NCBI RefSeq assembly: GCF_016786355.1
Contig: NZ_JADWYX010000002.1
Location: 82,145 to 146,144 of the forward strand
Direction: 5' to 3'
Length of the DNA stretch: 64,000 nt
Source: Frankia sp. AgB1.9
GTDB taxonomy: Bacteria > Actinomycetota > Actinomycetes > Frankiales > Frankiaceae
Shown here: piece after piece, positions 17,901 through 25,220 of the stretch
How positions within the stretch are numbered: position 1 is the stretch's first letter
Layout: each line of letters begins with the position of its first letter
Translations under genes and position numbers: made by a program
The notes under the pieces: model-generated
Seen by the model: only the letters and a program-made list of their open reading frames with translations
What the model was told of the DNA's origin: nothing
Databases searched by the model: none

Positions 17901-18936
17901 CCGCCGGGTCGATGGTCACCGGGTACTGCCGCGCCTTGTCCGTGAGCCACGTCTTGTCGGGCTTCAGCGTCAGCGTCGGCGCGTCCGCCTTGGCGGTGTC
18001 CAGGGTCGCGTCCACCGTCCTGGTCGCGGTCGGCTGCTTGCTCGCCGGGTCGACGTGCGCGTCCCACATCAGCGGCGCCGGCGACCGGGCCGTCACCTTC
18101 CCGCCCGCGGACAGCTGGGTCTCCCCGCCCGCCGTCCGCGAAGCCGTGACCCCGTGCAGCCGCATCGGCACCCGCAACGCGGCCTCGGCGGCGGCGGGCG
18201 TGTAGGCGACGATCTGCAGGTCGTAACCGGTCGCGGTCACCGTCACGACCAGGTCCGTGCCCGCGGCGACGCTCTTGTAGGTGGCGGTGTTGTCCTTCAG
18301 CACCGGCGCCGGCAGCGCCGACGGCCAGCCGAAGGCGACGGTCCGGTCTCCGTCGATCAGCGTCGCGACGTCACCGGCGGACTGGCTGCCGGCCGACAGG
18401 ACGATCCCCGCCTTGGTCACCTTCGGGGTCACCTTGCCGTCGGCGACCACCAGCGTCGTGTCGACGTCGGCCCAGCCGTCCGTGGTGCGCACGCGCCGGA
18501 TGCCCGAGTAGGAGTCGACGGTCATCGTCCCGTCGGGGTTCACGTACGCCGTCGTCGACTCGGTCCGCAGGCCGGTCACCTCGATGCGGCGTTTCTGTGC
18601 TCGCGCCGTCAGCTGCGCCGAGACCAGGTCCGGCCGCTCCGCCGGCCCCTGGTCAGCGGCCGGCGGCGGCGTGGCCGCCCGCGCCGACGACCGCAGCGCC
18701 GGCGCGAACGCCACCGCCGTCGCCACCAGAGCGGTTGCCAGCAGCACCACCAGAACGCGCACGGACCACACCCGACGCACCAACAGGGTCGCCAACACAC
18801 CGACTCCGATCCCGAAACCAGCAAGAAGGGCACAGGACAAAGCCAGCGCGGAAACACCAGGCGCCAGCTCCGGTAACCGCGATGGGACCACCGAAAATGA
18901 AGCACCAACAGCCGTCAGCGCAAGGACGAACCCCAC
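11920..18936 (-). CDS. Giant RHS/YD-repeat polymorphic toxin-type surface protein
   Basis: A 2,338-residue protein. Residues 1-80 contain about three hydrophobic segments, so it is membrane-anchored or exported without a classical cleavable signal. About 340-500 is a DNRLRE-type carbohydrate-binding/adhesion domain (DNLDTDVNSANP, WNTQPTADGV). About 590-860 carries beta-sandwich, fibronectin-like modules, and about 880-1115 another beta-rich module (VGWAGNGCTAAGNAV). YD repeats run from about 1300 to 2030 (YDSNGLLRSAKDPRTGL, YDSLNRLTTVTPPG). The RHS core closure at 2130-2194 has LYDPDLGRFLQTDPVPGG and DPINCTDVDGQ. After this the tip (2195-2338) is a 144-residue variable domain I do not recognise. 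Start is a GTG without a good ribosome site. Upstream lies a perfect CRP-type palindrome. RHS shells encapsulate and deliver their C-terminal toxin. Confidence 0.9.
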   Translation of the reverse strand: MGFVLALTAVGASFSVVPSRLPELAPGVSALALSCALLAGFGIGVGVLATLLVRRVWSVRVLVVLLATALVATAVAFAPALRSSARAATPPPAADQGPAERPDLVSAQLTARAQKRRIEVTGLRTESTTAYVNPDGTMTVDSYSGIRRVRTTDGWADVDTTLVVADGKVTPKVTKAGIVLSAGSQSAGDVATLIDGDRTVAFGWPSALPAPVLKDNTATYKSVAAGTDLVVTVTATGYDLQIVAYTPAAAEAALRVPMRLHGVTASRTAGGETQLSAGGKVTARSPAPLMWDAHVDPASKQPTATRTVDATLDTAKADAPTLTLKPDKTWLTDKARQYPVTIDPAATLADNLDTDVNSANPTTNYDTYSELRLGNLNGNSVNRSFLRFDDSAIKGKHVTSAVLNLWQGGSQTCTVEPMVVEGSGGVGAGTTWNTQPTADGVFWGSGTFNNGGSCTGSGGTNIDITGLVSAWSSNGFASPEALTMRASNESDTNQFKWFYSGDTILAPHISVTYNSYPATVSGRSTAPCLAPCAASPSPVLTNTTTPTLYGGSYDPDGTAVRVDFEVWNSNATTELANGSVSNIAANSTGAWTVPSGLLANGGSYEWRARGFDGTDYSKAWSTWIPFAVDTTAPAAPSAVSSTVWPSGGWGSATSGTFTWTSPGGDTKSFLYGLDQPSPATETTATTTPTLGPTPGLHKFYVRTKDTSGNLSSVVSYSFGVGTGALAQPDEGARIQRYTTLEGQAPSSQVSVRYQYHWGSNTATTWVDVPTSDVVIAGTSTHPTAWPVARNGSALFDKLTWDLGTTMANYSVPDGADQIRACFTDSSSTVSCTPARTVQYSRRAFADADATSPAGPGTVALLTGDFAVSATDVSMPTYTGSLTVGRTDTTLSSAGGLVVDPSSPAAVGWAGNGCTAAGNAVTASFTAPANALLLAFGDTASNSSGTSNGPSISDSGALTWTQIGSSGASASKDEAVAWWAKTTGSSARTVTLHASNNVCTKSLKVIVLTGANLINPIAATNIGPATTAEGVLNQSVTSTTAGSMAFAAVADWNAAGTPTPGTGVTLAGSYSQFDATGAALYRTAPSTTFGQTMTISTTAPTTATNSWVMFEVRPAVATTTPGATGVFGPGWTASMPGPDAGRADETLADFTDSQGYVTLTDETGVQDVYVRSGTGAYPYAYTGVGDSGTDGSKLVKNSATQFTATDDDGTQTVYQAVTVNGATTWPVASVIEPGSGTTSSFTTDSSGRTTRILAPIPAGITCTTLVAGCRALTLTYASSTTATGTTPATWGDYLGRLTAIAMSLNGNPAVTVAQYAYDSNGLLRSAKDPRTGLATTYGYDSLNRLTTVTPPGQATWTMAYDGSGRLLTAARPTPAGATATQTVAYDIPITGTGAPIDLSSGQAANWAQTDLPIYGAGVFAADHVPASPPTATDWPYASLTYLDTDGRAVNAASYGNNAWQISTTEHDANGNVVRSLSAENRNQALTPTADTDPSVAALTTSAARSQLLDDQTVYSSDGVLVTDTYGPTHPIIDNSGGRYSAREHVHTDYDQGAPSAPDPYRLPTTVTTTARTLSGTDVDPRKTVNGYEAKTGADPSTSGWNLRKPTTVTTWMGGGTTPDIVRTTYYNAAGNVVESRQPKANSTGTDAYTTLTTYYTATGTGSCVNASWTGLACTSGPAAQPSTGNPLPVTTDTYNDLAEPLTSTDSVTVSGTTTTRTTTDTYDSAGRKTSEAIAASPAANGGTALPTATFGFDPATGLATTTTTSGITLTTGYDSWGRVTSQTDADGNSASSSYDIDGRVATSSDGKGTYTYTYDGVAGEHRGLVTSLNVGAGSAPSTFSATYNGDGSMTTETYPSGLVAKTRYDNSGDANALTYTMGTTPWMTFAQANSIYGQVRLDSTPQGGRTLGYDLSGRLTSVADTASFGSGTALCNTRVYAYDADSNRASLTSYPDAGGSDTGTCSTSTSPTGFGFGYDQADRLTNSGYTYDLFGRTTTDPYPPNGTSAAIGYYVDDLVASETVGSTTRTYALDPARRIRSWTDGSTTSINHYTSASGDDPAWIGTGTAWTRNIVGIDSSLAAIQDNAGTVTLQLANLHGDIVATVADSTSATSLASYSDNTEFGLPYFTSAAYPTYGWLGGKQRSRNTLSGLTLMGVRLYDPDLGRFLQTDPVPGGSASAYDYCNADPINCTDVDGQWPHLRKMWKKLQKAGLNLANNKLITLCTNFAPGQLGMACGLTQVIGYSLNGQFRNAAGIGLGMAVGAGVGAAIDRYGMAVLARRVVRPRSVRAPRLSRVERFAVATYRRTKGRPWSYPKYVAGVSSANITATYVSGSRASWNPYW

Positions 18937-19104
18937 CAGTTGATCAACTCGTCCGCCACGGAAAGTAGAAACCGAACGGTGGCCGGCAACCCAACCACCG
19001 CCAACCCCGGAACCAAACGCGCAGGTTCTCGACCGCTCTGTGCGCCACTAGAACTGGACTCTGCCGCGACGTGAGGGCCCCCTACGGTCACTATCCGTAG
19101 ATAA

Positions 19105-19120
19105 TGTGATCCACATCACA
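19105..19120. promoter_or_regulatory. Perfect CRP/GlxR-type palindrome TGTGATCCACATCACA
   Basis: The 16 bases match the CRP/GlxR consensus TGTGA-N6-TCACA exactly. The site is 169 bp upstream of the RHS GTG (minus strand) and 277 bp upstream of the OrfA-like gene (plus strand). The surrounding gap (18937-19396) is more A+T-rich than its neighbours and holds no gene I can support. A cAMP-responsive Crp/Fnr-family regulator controlling the RHS locus is a reasonable inference. No -10/-35 pair is certain. Confidence 0.6.
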
Positions 19121-19396
19121 CAAATTCTGTTAACCTGGCCGTCACATGGCAGCTCGGCGGCGCGCGCCCCGCCCCATCTACTGCCGAGTAGATAGACATC
19201 ATTCGCGACGAACCACCTAGCGCGGAGCAGAGAAGGCGTGGTACTGCTATCGCCCGCGAACAATTTTCCTAACCACCGACACCGCCAGCGGAGGAAGCCG
19301 CCGGCTGGCGACCCAGTAGAAACGGGGTCAAGCGGGGGGGCGCGGTACCAGCAACGAAAGTGAGCGCGCGACAGTTACTCTCCTGGAGACCCAACA

Positions 19397-19738
19397 ATGA
19401 GTCCCTCGATCCGTCACCCGCCGTCATTTCGGGCCGCCGCCGTCGCGCGCGTCCTCCGTTTACGTCCCAGTCATGCCTCCGAATCGGCCGCAGTCCGGGC
19501 CGTCGCGGCCGGGCTGGGGATCAACGCCGAGACGCTTCGGGGCTGGGTCCGCCAGGCCGAGATCGACAGCGGTCGCAGGGAGGGCGTCACCACCGCGGCG
19601 CGGCAGGAAATCTTCCGGCTGCGCGTCGAGCTCGCGAACGCCCGCCGCGCGCTCGAGAAGGCCACCGCGGCGACGACACAGCTCGCCGCCGCGCTCCCGC
19701 AGGACGGAACCCAGGGTGCCGACGGCGCGTACAGCTGA
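19397..19738 (+). CDS. Orphan IS3 OrfA-like helix-turn-helix protein
   Basis: A 113-residue basic protein from an ATG with GGAGA seven bases upstream. The N-terminal part is an HTH_Tnp_1-type domain with the diagnostic run LGINAETLRGWVRQAEID. An alanine-rich coiled coil follows (IFRLRVELANARRALEKA), exactly as in OrfA of IS3-family elements. No OrfB, terminal inverted repeats or slippery frameshift site follows. The next gene starts 19 bases later and encodes a transglycosylase. It may be a domesticated DNA-binding protein or an eroded insertion sequence. Its intact frame and ribosome site favour the former. Confidence 0.65.
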   Translation: MSPSIRHPPSFRAAAVARVLRLRPSHASESAAVRAVAAGLGINAETLRGWVRQAEIDSGRREGVTTAARQEIFRLRVELANARRALEKATAATTQLAAALPQDGTQGADGAYS

Positions 19739-19757
19739 GCCACCCACCGCTGATCAG

Positions 19758-21263
19758 ATGTCCGACGACGCCGCCCACCCGGCCGCAAGGACCCGGGAAG
19801 AGGCGTCGTCCACTCGTGGGCGCGGCGGGGGCCGGCATCGCCGGCCGCCGTCGCGCGCGGGCCGCCTGGCGCGGACCCTCGGCCCGCCGACCGTCGGCCT
19901 GCCACTCGTCCTGCTCATGCTGATCTTCTGCCAGTCGCCCCCACCCGGACACGACGCGACCGCGAGCAGCCAGACAGCCACCACGCGATCGACCGACTAC
20001 CCCATGCCGTCCGCTCTCGCCGTCTCCCCCGGCATTTCCAGCGGCGTCTCGGGTGACCGTGTACCGACCGGCGCACTCGCCACCGCGGCAGCCGCGAGCC
20101 CGAGTCCCGCCAGCACGGCGGGCGGTCTGGTCGGCCTGGCCGGCGGCGAACGACGGATCCCGCTACCCGTCCTGACCGCCTACCAGCAGGCCGCCGCCAC
20201 CCTCGCCGGCGAGCAGCCGGCCTGCCACCTGCGCTGGCAACTACTCGCCGGCATCGGCAAGGTCGAGTCCGGCAACGCCACCGGACGCCAGATCAGCCCC
20301 GACGGCACAGTCACCCCGACGATCCTCGGCCCGCGGCTCACCGGCCACGGTGGCTTCGCCCGCATCACCGACACCGACCACGGCGCCCTCGACCACGACA
20401 CCACCTACGACCGCGCCGTCGGCCCCCTCCAGTTCCTCCCCTCTACCTGGGCTTCCGCCGGCCGCGACGGCAACGCCGACCACCGCAGGGACCCCAACAA
20501 CATCCACGACGCCGCCCTCACCGCCGGCGGCTACCTGTGCGCCCACCACCGCGACCTGGCCAACCCCACCCAGCTCGCCGCCGCGATCCGCGCCTACAAC
20601 CCCTCCGACGCCTACGTCCGCGCCGTCCTCGCCTGGACCACCGGCTACACCACCAGCACCCCCACACCGGTGGCCGTCACGACGAACGCCGGCGCCACCA
20701 GCCCGGCCGACCGCGAGCAGACCGCCGACCCCTACCCGGTCTTCGCCCTCACCCCCGTACAGACCACCCCCGCCGCCCCGTCCGGCTCCCCCGCCTCGGC
20801 CGACTGCGCCCCCATCGCGATCACGACCGGTAGCCTGACCGCCGTCCTCACCACGAGCACCCTCGACCTGACCGGTCGCTACACCGCCGCCGCCACCAAC
20901 CCCAACCCCAACCCCAACGGAACGATCGACGTCCACACCATCGCCCGCGACCCCACCGGTCGGGTCCTCGCCACCACCGACCGACAGCTGCCCCTCAAGC
21001 CCGACGACCTCCCCGCCGTGCTCACCCAGCTGCCTCTTGACCACCTCACCGACCCCGGCCGCACGACGACCGTCACCATGGTCCTCACCGTCGCCCCGCC
21101 CGGCTGTCCGAACCGAACCCTCACCGCCCTCACCATCACCAACATCACCCGGCCGGCCAGCACCCCCAGCCCGACCGCGACCCCCAGCTCGACCGCAAGC
21201 CCGAGCGCACGTCCCACCCCCAGCCCCAGCCCCACCCCCGCCAGCACGCCCAGAACCCCGTGA
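19758..21263 (+). CDS. Secreted/membrane-anchored lytic transglycosylase (SLT fold) with C-terminal beta domain
   Basis: 501 residues. An Arg-rich cytoplasmic N-terminus is followed by a signal-anchor helix (VGLPLVLLMLIFC, about residues 48-60), then a Thr/Ser/Pro linker. The SLT domain spans about residues 135-300 and has the catalytic Glu170 in GIGKVESGN, then GPLQFLPSTWASAGRDGN and AIRAYNPSDAYVRAVL. It cleaves the MurNAc-GlcNAc bond of peptidoglycan in the wall. Residues ~345-465 form a beta-rich domain bounded by two Cys (CAPIAITTGSL to APPGC), repeated in the next gene's product. The end is a Pro/Ser/Thr tail. The ATG at 19758 has no strong ribosome site but is only 19 bases after the upstream stop. 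Position beside the RHS gene suggests help with export through the wall, which is inference. Confidence 0.8.
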   Translation: MSDDAAHPAARTREEASSTRGRGGGRHRRPPSRAGRLARTLGPPTVGLPLVLLMLIFCQSPPPGHDATASSQTATTRSTDYPMPSALAVSPGISSGVSGDRVPTGALATAAAASPSPASTAGGLVGLAGGERRIPLPVLTAYQQAAATLAGEQPACHLRWQLLAGIGKVESGNATGRQISPDGTVTPTILGPRLTGHGGFARITDTDHGALDHDTTYDRAVGPLQFLPSTWASAGRDGNADHRRDPNNIHDAALTAGGYLCAHHRDLANPTQLAAAIRAYNPSDAYVRAVLAWTTGYTTSTPTPVAVTTNAGATSPADREQTADPYPVFALTPVQTTPAAPSGSPASADCAPIAITTGSLTAVLTTSTLDLTGRYTAAATNPNPNPNGTIDVHTIARDPTGRVLATTDRQLPLKPDDLPAVLTQLPLDHLTDPGRTTTVTMVLTVAPPGCPNRTLTALTITNITRPASTPSPTATPSSTASPSARPTPSPSPTPASTPRTP

Positions 21264-21294
21264 CCCCGAGACCCCCGGGAAGGAGCCCACTCCG

Positions 21295-22437
21295 GTGAGT
21301 CGGCACCGCCGGTCCGCTCCTCCACCGTCGGCGCCCGGCAGGGCCGCTCGCCCGGCAGGCCTGGCGACCACCAGGCAGCTACCCACCGTCCCGGCGCCGG
21401 CCACGCCCAGGCGCCGACCCGCGGCGGCTGCCACGGCCAGGCCGAGACCCGCCGGGCCCCGCAAGGGCGCTCATCGCAGGCCTCAGCCCACCAGCAGCCG
21501 GGGCCTGGGACCGGTCCAGCTGCTCGCGATCCCCCTGATCGGCCTGCTCCTGCTCCTCGGCGACGAGCAGCACCCGGCCGCGGAGAACGGGACCAGCACG
21601 CTCACCACGCCGAGCAGCAGCCGGCCCGCGACAGCCGCCGGCTACCCGACGCCATCGCAGTTCCCCCAGACCGACACCACCCTGGCCGCCACCCCGTCCG
21701 CCCTGGACGCCACGACCCCGAGCGACCCGTCAACACCCACCGCGACCATCAGCTATCCGACCAGCGCCCCGCCCGTCCCGTCAGCCACCGCGGCACCCGG
21801 CCCGACGACGCCGGCTCAGCACCCTGCACTCGCCGCCCCGGCCAGCTCCCCGCCGCTCGTCCTCATCCCCCTCGCTGCGGCGACCACGACCGTCAGCCCG
21901 ACACCCACGCCGGCAGCCACCACCCCGCCCAGCATCACGATCACCGCCAGCGCCCTCCCTGCCGAAGAGACCGCCAGCCCCAGCCCCAGCCCGAGCACCA
22001 CGGCCAGCCTGACCATGACCCCGATCCCGATCATCACCCTGACGCCCAGCGCCGCCTGCGACGCGATCACCCTCACGCCGGCCAGCCTCGCCGCGACGGT
22101 CGACCAGACCGACGGCCACCCAACCCTCACCCTCACGGGCAGCTACGCAGCGCCCGCGAGCGCCGCGCCTGACGACCAGACCACCGTCCACACCGACGTC
22201 CGGGGCAGCGCGACCGACGACACCCCACTACTCCAGGCCGACATCACCGTCCCGGCCCAGCCCAGCGACGCCCCAGCCGTCCTGGCCACCATCGACCTCG
22301 GCCAACTCCCGACACCCGCGCCGAGCACCCTCACACTGACCCTCACGACCACCCCGGCCAGCTGCGCACCCGTCACCCTCGCCACCGTCGTGATCATCGA
22401 CGTCGCCGGCCGTCCTGAGGCTCCGGCAGGAACGTGA
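21295..22437 (+). CDS. Membrane-anchored Pro/Ser/Thr-rich secreted protein with Cys-bounded C-terminal domain
   Basis: 380 residues from a GTG at 21295, with GGAAGGAG nine bases upstream. A basic, Pro/Ala-rich cytoplasmic N-terminus precedes one helix (VQLLAIPLIGLLLLLG, about residues 80-95). A long low-complexity Ala/Pro/Ser/Thr region follows, as in wall-spanning proteins. The last ~115 residues (CDAITLTPASL through TPASCAPVTLA) reproduce the domain at the C-terminus of the upstream transglycosylase, with the same spacing of the two Cys. No enzymatic motif is visible. Probably cotranscribed with the transglycosylase (31-bp gap). Its last 44 bases overlap the convergent MFS gene. Confidence 0.7.
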   Translation: MSRHRRSAPPPSAPGRAARPAGLATTRQLPTVPAPATPRRRPAAAATARPRPAGPRKGAHRRPQPTSSRGLGPVQLLAIPLIGLLLLLGDEQHPAAENGTSTLTTPSSSRPATAAGYPTPSQFPQTDTTLAATPSALDATTPSDPSTPTATISYPTSAPPVPSATAAPGPTTPAQHPALAAPASSPPLVLIPLAAATTTVSPTPTPAATTPPSITITASALPAEETASPSPSPSTTASLTMTPIPIITLTPSAACDAITLTPASLAATVDQTDGHPTLTLTGSYAAPASAAPDDQTTVHTDVRGSATDDTPLLQADITVPAQPSDAPAVLATIDLGQLPTPAPSTLTLTLTTTPASCAPVTLATVVIIDVAGRPEAPAGT

Positions 22438-23650
22438 CCAGCACCAGCGAGAGCAGCGGGACGAAGCACAGGACGGTGAAGGCCGCGGCGATGCCGTGGG
22501 CGTCCGCGACGGCACCCCAGACCGGGGCGCACAGGCCCCCGGCGCTGACCGCCAGCCCGAGCGTGACGCCGGACGCGGTGCCCGGCCGGGTCGGCAGGTA
22601 GTCCTGGCCCAGCTTCACCAGGACGGCGAACGGGATGTTGAGGGCGAGGCCCGTCGCCACCGCGGCGACCAGACCGGTGCCCGAGGAGGGCGCCAGCCGC
22701 AGCAGGACAAGCATCGGCACCACCAGCACGGTGCCCGCCTGGACGGCGCGCACCGCGCCGATGGCGTCGGCGACCCGCCCGCCGGTCAGCGTGCCGGCGA
22801 CGCCGCCCACCATGAAGCAGGCCAGCGCCGCCCCGGCCGCGGTGTGGCCGGCGTGCAGGTGGCGAATCCAGTAGAGCTCGATGAACGTGCTCACCCCGAA
22901 CAGCACCACCGACCGGATCACCTCGACGCCGGTGAGCACGAGAAACGGGTGCCAACGGTCGGTGCCGGCGACGGCCACCGGCCCCGCCGGGACGGCGGCC
23001 TGCCGCTGGTGGGCGCGCAGCAGGACGTAGCCGATGAGAACCGCCGGCGGGATGAACACGGCCGTCGCCGCCAGGCCCCAGGCCGCGAGCAGCGGCGTGG
23101 CGAGCACCGGCGCGAGGAAGAACCCGACGCTGCCGCCGGCGGCGAAGACGCTCATCGCCGCCGCCTGGTCGCCCGCGGCGAGCCGCGCCGCCTTCCCCGC
23201 GGCCGGGTGGAACATCGACACGCCGACGCCGGACAGCAGCAGCGCGAGCCAGCTCAGCGCGTAGGTCGGCAGCACGCCGGCCAGCCCCGCGCCGATGCCG
23301 GCGAGGCTCACCCCGGCCGCCGCCATCCAGCCGACCCGACGCCGATCGACCAGCACGCCGACCAGCGGCTGGGGCAGCGACCCACCCAGCGTCGCAGCCA
23401 GGGTGAGCCCCGACGCCGCGACGTAGCCGTAGTGCCGGTCGAGCACGAAGTACGGCACGCTGGCGGGCACCAGGCCCTGGTACAGGTCGTCGATCGCGTG
23501 CGCGGCGGCCCACACCCGCATCCGCCGCCACGCCGAAGCCGCAGAGGGCGCCTCGATCTCGGCCGTGGCCGCGGCGCCGACCGGCGCCAGCGGTGCCTCG
23601 GCCAGCGCCGCGACCCCGCCGGGCTGGCCGGTCTCGAACTCTGTTCTCAC
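22394..23650 (-). CDS. MFS transporter, fosmidomycin-resistance (Fsr)-like
   Basis: 418 residues from a GTG with AAGGAG six bases upstream. It has twelve predicted helices after a 45-residue polar N-terminus. Features shared with Fsr-type exporters are HAIDDLYQGLVPASVPYF at the first helix, GGSLPQPLVGVLVDRRRVG in loop 2-3 and VGVSMFHPAAGKAARLA before TM5. Fsr exports fosmidomycin and related antimetabolites, but the natural substrate here is unknown. It is divergent from an AraC regulator across 132 bp, a common regulator/exporter arrangement. Confidence 0.85.
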   Translation of the reverse strand: MRTEFETGQPGGVAALAEAPLAPVGAAATAEIEAPSAASAWRRMRVWAAAHAIDDLYQGLVPASVPYFVLDRHYGYVAASGLTLAATLGGSLPQPLVGVLVDRRRVGWMAAAGVSLAGIGAGLAGVLPTYALSWLALLLSGVGVSMFHPAAGKAARLAAGDQAAAMSVFAAGGSVGFFLAPVLATPLLAAWGLAATAVFIPPAVLIGYVLLRAHQRQAAVPAGPVAVAGTDRWHPFLVLTGVEVIRSVVLFGVSTFIELYWIRHLHAGHTAAGAALACFMVGGVAGTLTGGRVADAIGAVRAVQAGTVLVVPMLVLLRLAPSSGTGLVAAVATGLALNIPFAVLVKLGQDYLPTRPGTASGVTLGLAVSAGGLCAPVWGAVADAHGIAAAFTVLCFVPLLSLVLVTFLPEPQDGRRRR

Positions 23651-23782
23651 CTGTTGCTCCTTGGACAGCTCCTCCGGACGGTGCGTCCGCCCGCGCCGGC
23701 CCCGGGGCCGCACCGGCGAACGATCGTCAGCATGCTGCCCGGACGCGGCGGCGGGCTGCCGCCAACCCGTAAAGTTCTGTCG

Positions 23783-24526
23783 ATGGACCGCCTCCACCTC
23801 GCCGGTCCGACGCGGCTGCGCCTGGCGGCCCAGGAGCGGGTCGACTGGCACGACCACGCCGAGCACCAGCTCGCCTATCCGGGCAGCGGAGTCCTGCGCG
23901 TCACGACCGCCCTCGGCTCCTGGGTGGTGCCGCCGCTGCGGGCCGTGTGGCTGCCCGCCGAGCTGCCGCACGCGCACCGCGCCTACGGGCCCACCCAGAT
24001 GCACTCGCTCTGGTTCGGCGCCGACGACGACCCGTTCGGCGCGCGGACCCCGACCGTCGTCGCGGTCTCCGACCTGCTGCGCGAGATCATCCGCGCGCTC
24101 ACCGACCCCGCAGTGCAGGACGCCGACCGCGCCGACCTGACCAGGGTGCTGCTGCGCGGACTGCGCCCGGTGGCCGCGCCGCGCCTGCACCTGCCGCAGC
24201 CGAGCGACGACCGGCTCGCCGGCATCGCCGAGGCGCTGCGGCGCGACCCGGCCGACCCGCGCACGCTCGCTGAGCTCGGCGCCACCGTGGGCGCCAGCGA
24301 GCGCACGCTGAGCCGGCTGTTCCGGGCCGAGACGGGGATGACGTTCCCGCAGTGGCGGGCCCAGCTGCGGCTGCATCACGGCATGGCGCTGCTGGCGACC
24401 GGCGAGCAGGTCACCACGGTCGCCCTGACCTGTGGCTACAGCACCCCGAGCTCCTTCACCGCGGCGTTCCACGCGGCGTTCGGCGTCACCCCGACCCGCT
24501 ACGCCCAGGACTCGCGGCCCTCCTGA
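23783..24526 (+). CDS. AraC family transcriptional regulator (cupin + HTH)
   Basis: 247 residues. The N-terminal cupin-like sensor domain (WHDHAEHQLAYPGSGVLRV, LPAELPHAHRAYG) is of the AraC_binding type. The C-terminal double HTH covers about residues 155-245 (TLAELGATVGASERTLSRLF, FPQWRAQLRLHHGMALL, ALTCGYSTPSSFTAAFHAAFG). Start at the ATG at 23783. It is divergently transcribed from the Fsr-like exporter and most likely controls it and itself from the 132-bp shared intergenic region. The ligand is unknown. Confidence 0.85.
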   Translation: MDRLHLAGPTRLRLAAQERVDWHDHAEHQLAYPGSGVLRVTTALGSWVVPPLRAVWLPAELPHAHRAYGPTQMHSLWFGADDDPFGARTPTVVAVSDLLREIIRALTDPAVQDADRADLTRVLLRGLRPVAAPRLHLPQPSDDRLAGIAEALRRDPADPRTLAELGATVGASERTLSRLFRAETGMTFPQWRAQLRLHHGMALLATGEQVTTVALTCGYSTPSSFTAAFHAAFGVTPTRYAQDSRPS

Positions 24527-24651
24527 CGGACGGCCCGGGTCGCCAGGTCCGCGCCGGCTGGCAGTTGTTGCGGCCGGGCGGCCGACGGGATGAGGCTGGA
24601 ACGGCGGCAGCTGGCCTGCCCGCAACGTGCCAGAGCGACCGGAGGTCGACC

Positions 24652-25005
24652 ATGCCGCGCTTCCACCACGCCAACCTCGGGGTGCCGCCGGGCCTTGACG
24701 AGCGTGAGGGAGCCTTCCTCGTCGGCGTCCTCGGCTACCGGAAGCTGGTCCCGCCGGCCGAGCTGGTCGGCAGGGCGCAGTGGTACCAGGCGGACGACGG
24801 GAGCCAGATCCACCTCAGCGTCGATCCCGACCACCGGCCGGCGGCCCGCGCCCACACGGCGATCGAAGTCGACGAGGGGGTCGAGGGCCGGCTCGACGCC
24901 GCCGGCGTCCCGTACCGCTCCGGCAGCTTCGGCGACCTCGTGGTGATCTTCTGCGCCGACCCGGCCGGCAACCACTGGGAGCTGCGCCGCCCGCTCGCCC
25001 GGTAG
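24652..25005 (+). CDS. VOC superfamily (glyoxalase/dioxygenase fold) protein
   Basis: 117 residues from an ATG with GGAGG six bases upstream. It has two beta-alpha-beta-beta-beta modules with RFHHANLGVP at the start and FCADPAGNHWELRRP at the end. The terminal Glu (WELR) and His (FHHAN) are the usual metal ligands of this fold. The reaction cannot be assigned: VOC proteins include glyoxalases, isomerases and drug-binding proteins. It is 125 bp downstream of the AraC gene, same strand. The 215 bp between this gene and the permease hold no recognised feature beyond the permease's ribosome site. Confidence 0.75.
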   Translation: MPRFHHANLGVPPGLDEREGAFLVGVLGYRKLVPPAELVGRAQWYQADDGSQIHLSVDPDHRPAARAHTAIEVDEGVEGRLDAAGVPYRSGSFGDLVVIFCADPAGNHWELRRPLAR

Positions 25006-25220
25006 CCGTCACCACCGGTCGGCCCGAGGGTGCCACCGCACCCATCGCGCGCCCGAGGACCTGGCGGCCCGAACTGGACGTGGATCAGGGCGCGGCATGG
25101 TGACGCTGCGACTCCGCGCCTGGAAACCATCGTTACGGTCCGGTTTCGCCATGGATTCTGCGGTCCAAAGGGGGTAGTTTCTGCGCGGTTCGCAGCAACG
25201 GTCGGCCGGAGGTATCGCCC

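Noticed and set aside
13041..18876. Long plus-strand open frames antisense to the RHS gene (for example 14542-16386 and 17413-18876)
   Set aside because: They are Gly/Arg/Val-rich shadow frames expected from high third-position GC opposite a long coding region. No domain or ribosome site supports them.
11920..18936. Type VI secretion as the delivery route for the RHS protein
   Set aside because: No PAAR, VgrG or other T6SS gene is present, and the protein has its own N-terminal membrane segments, as in Gram-positive wall-associated RHS proteins.
19397..19738. Complete IS3 insertion sequence
   Set aside because: Only the OrfA-like part exists. No OrfB, terminal inverted repeats or target duplication could be found.
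20880..22030. Repetitive AACCCC and CCCAGC-type runs as a tandem repeat or CRISPR
   Set aside because: They encode low-complexity Pro/Ser/Thr/Asn linkers of secreted proteins, with irregular spacing and no spacer structure.
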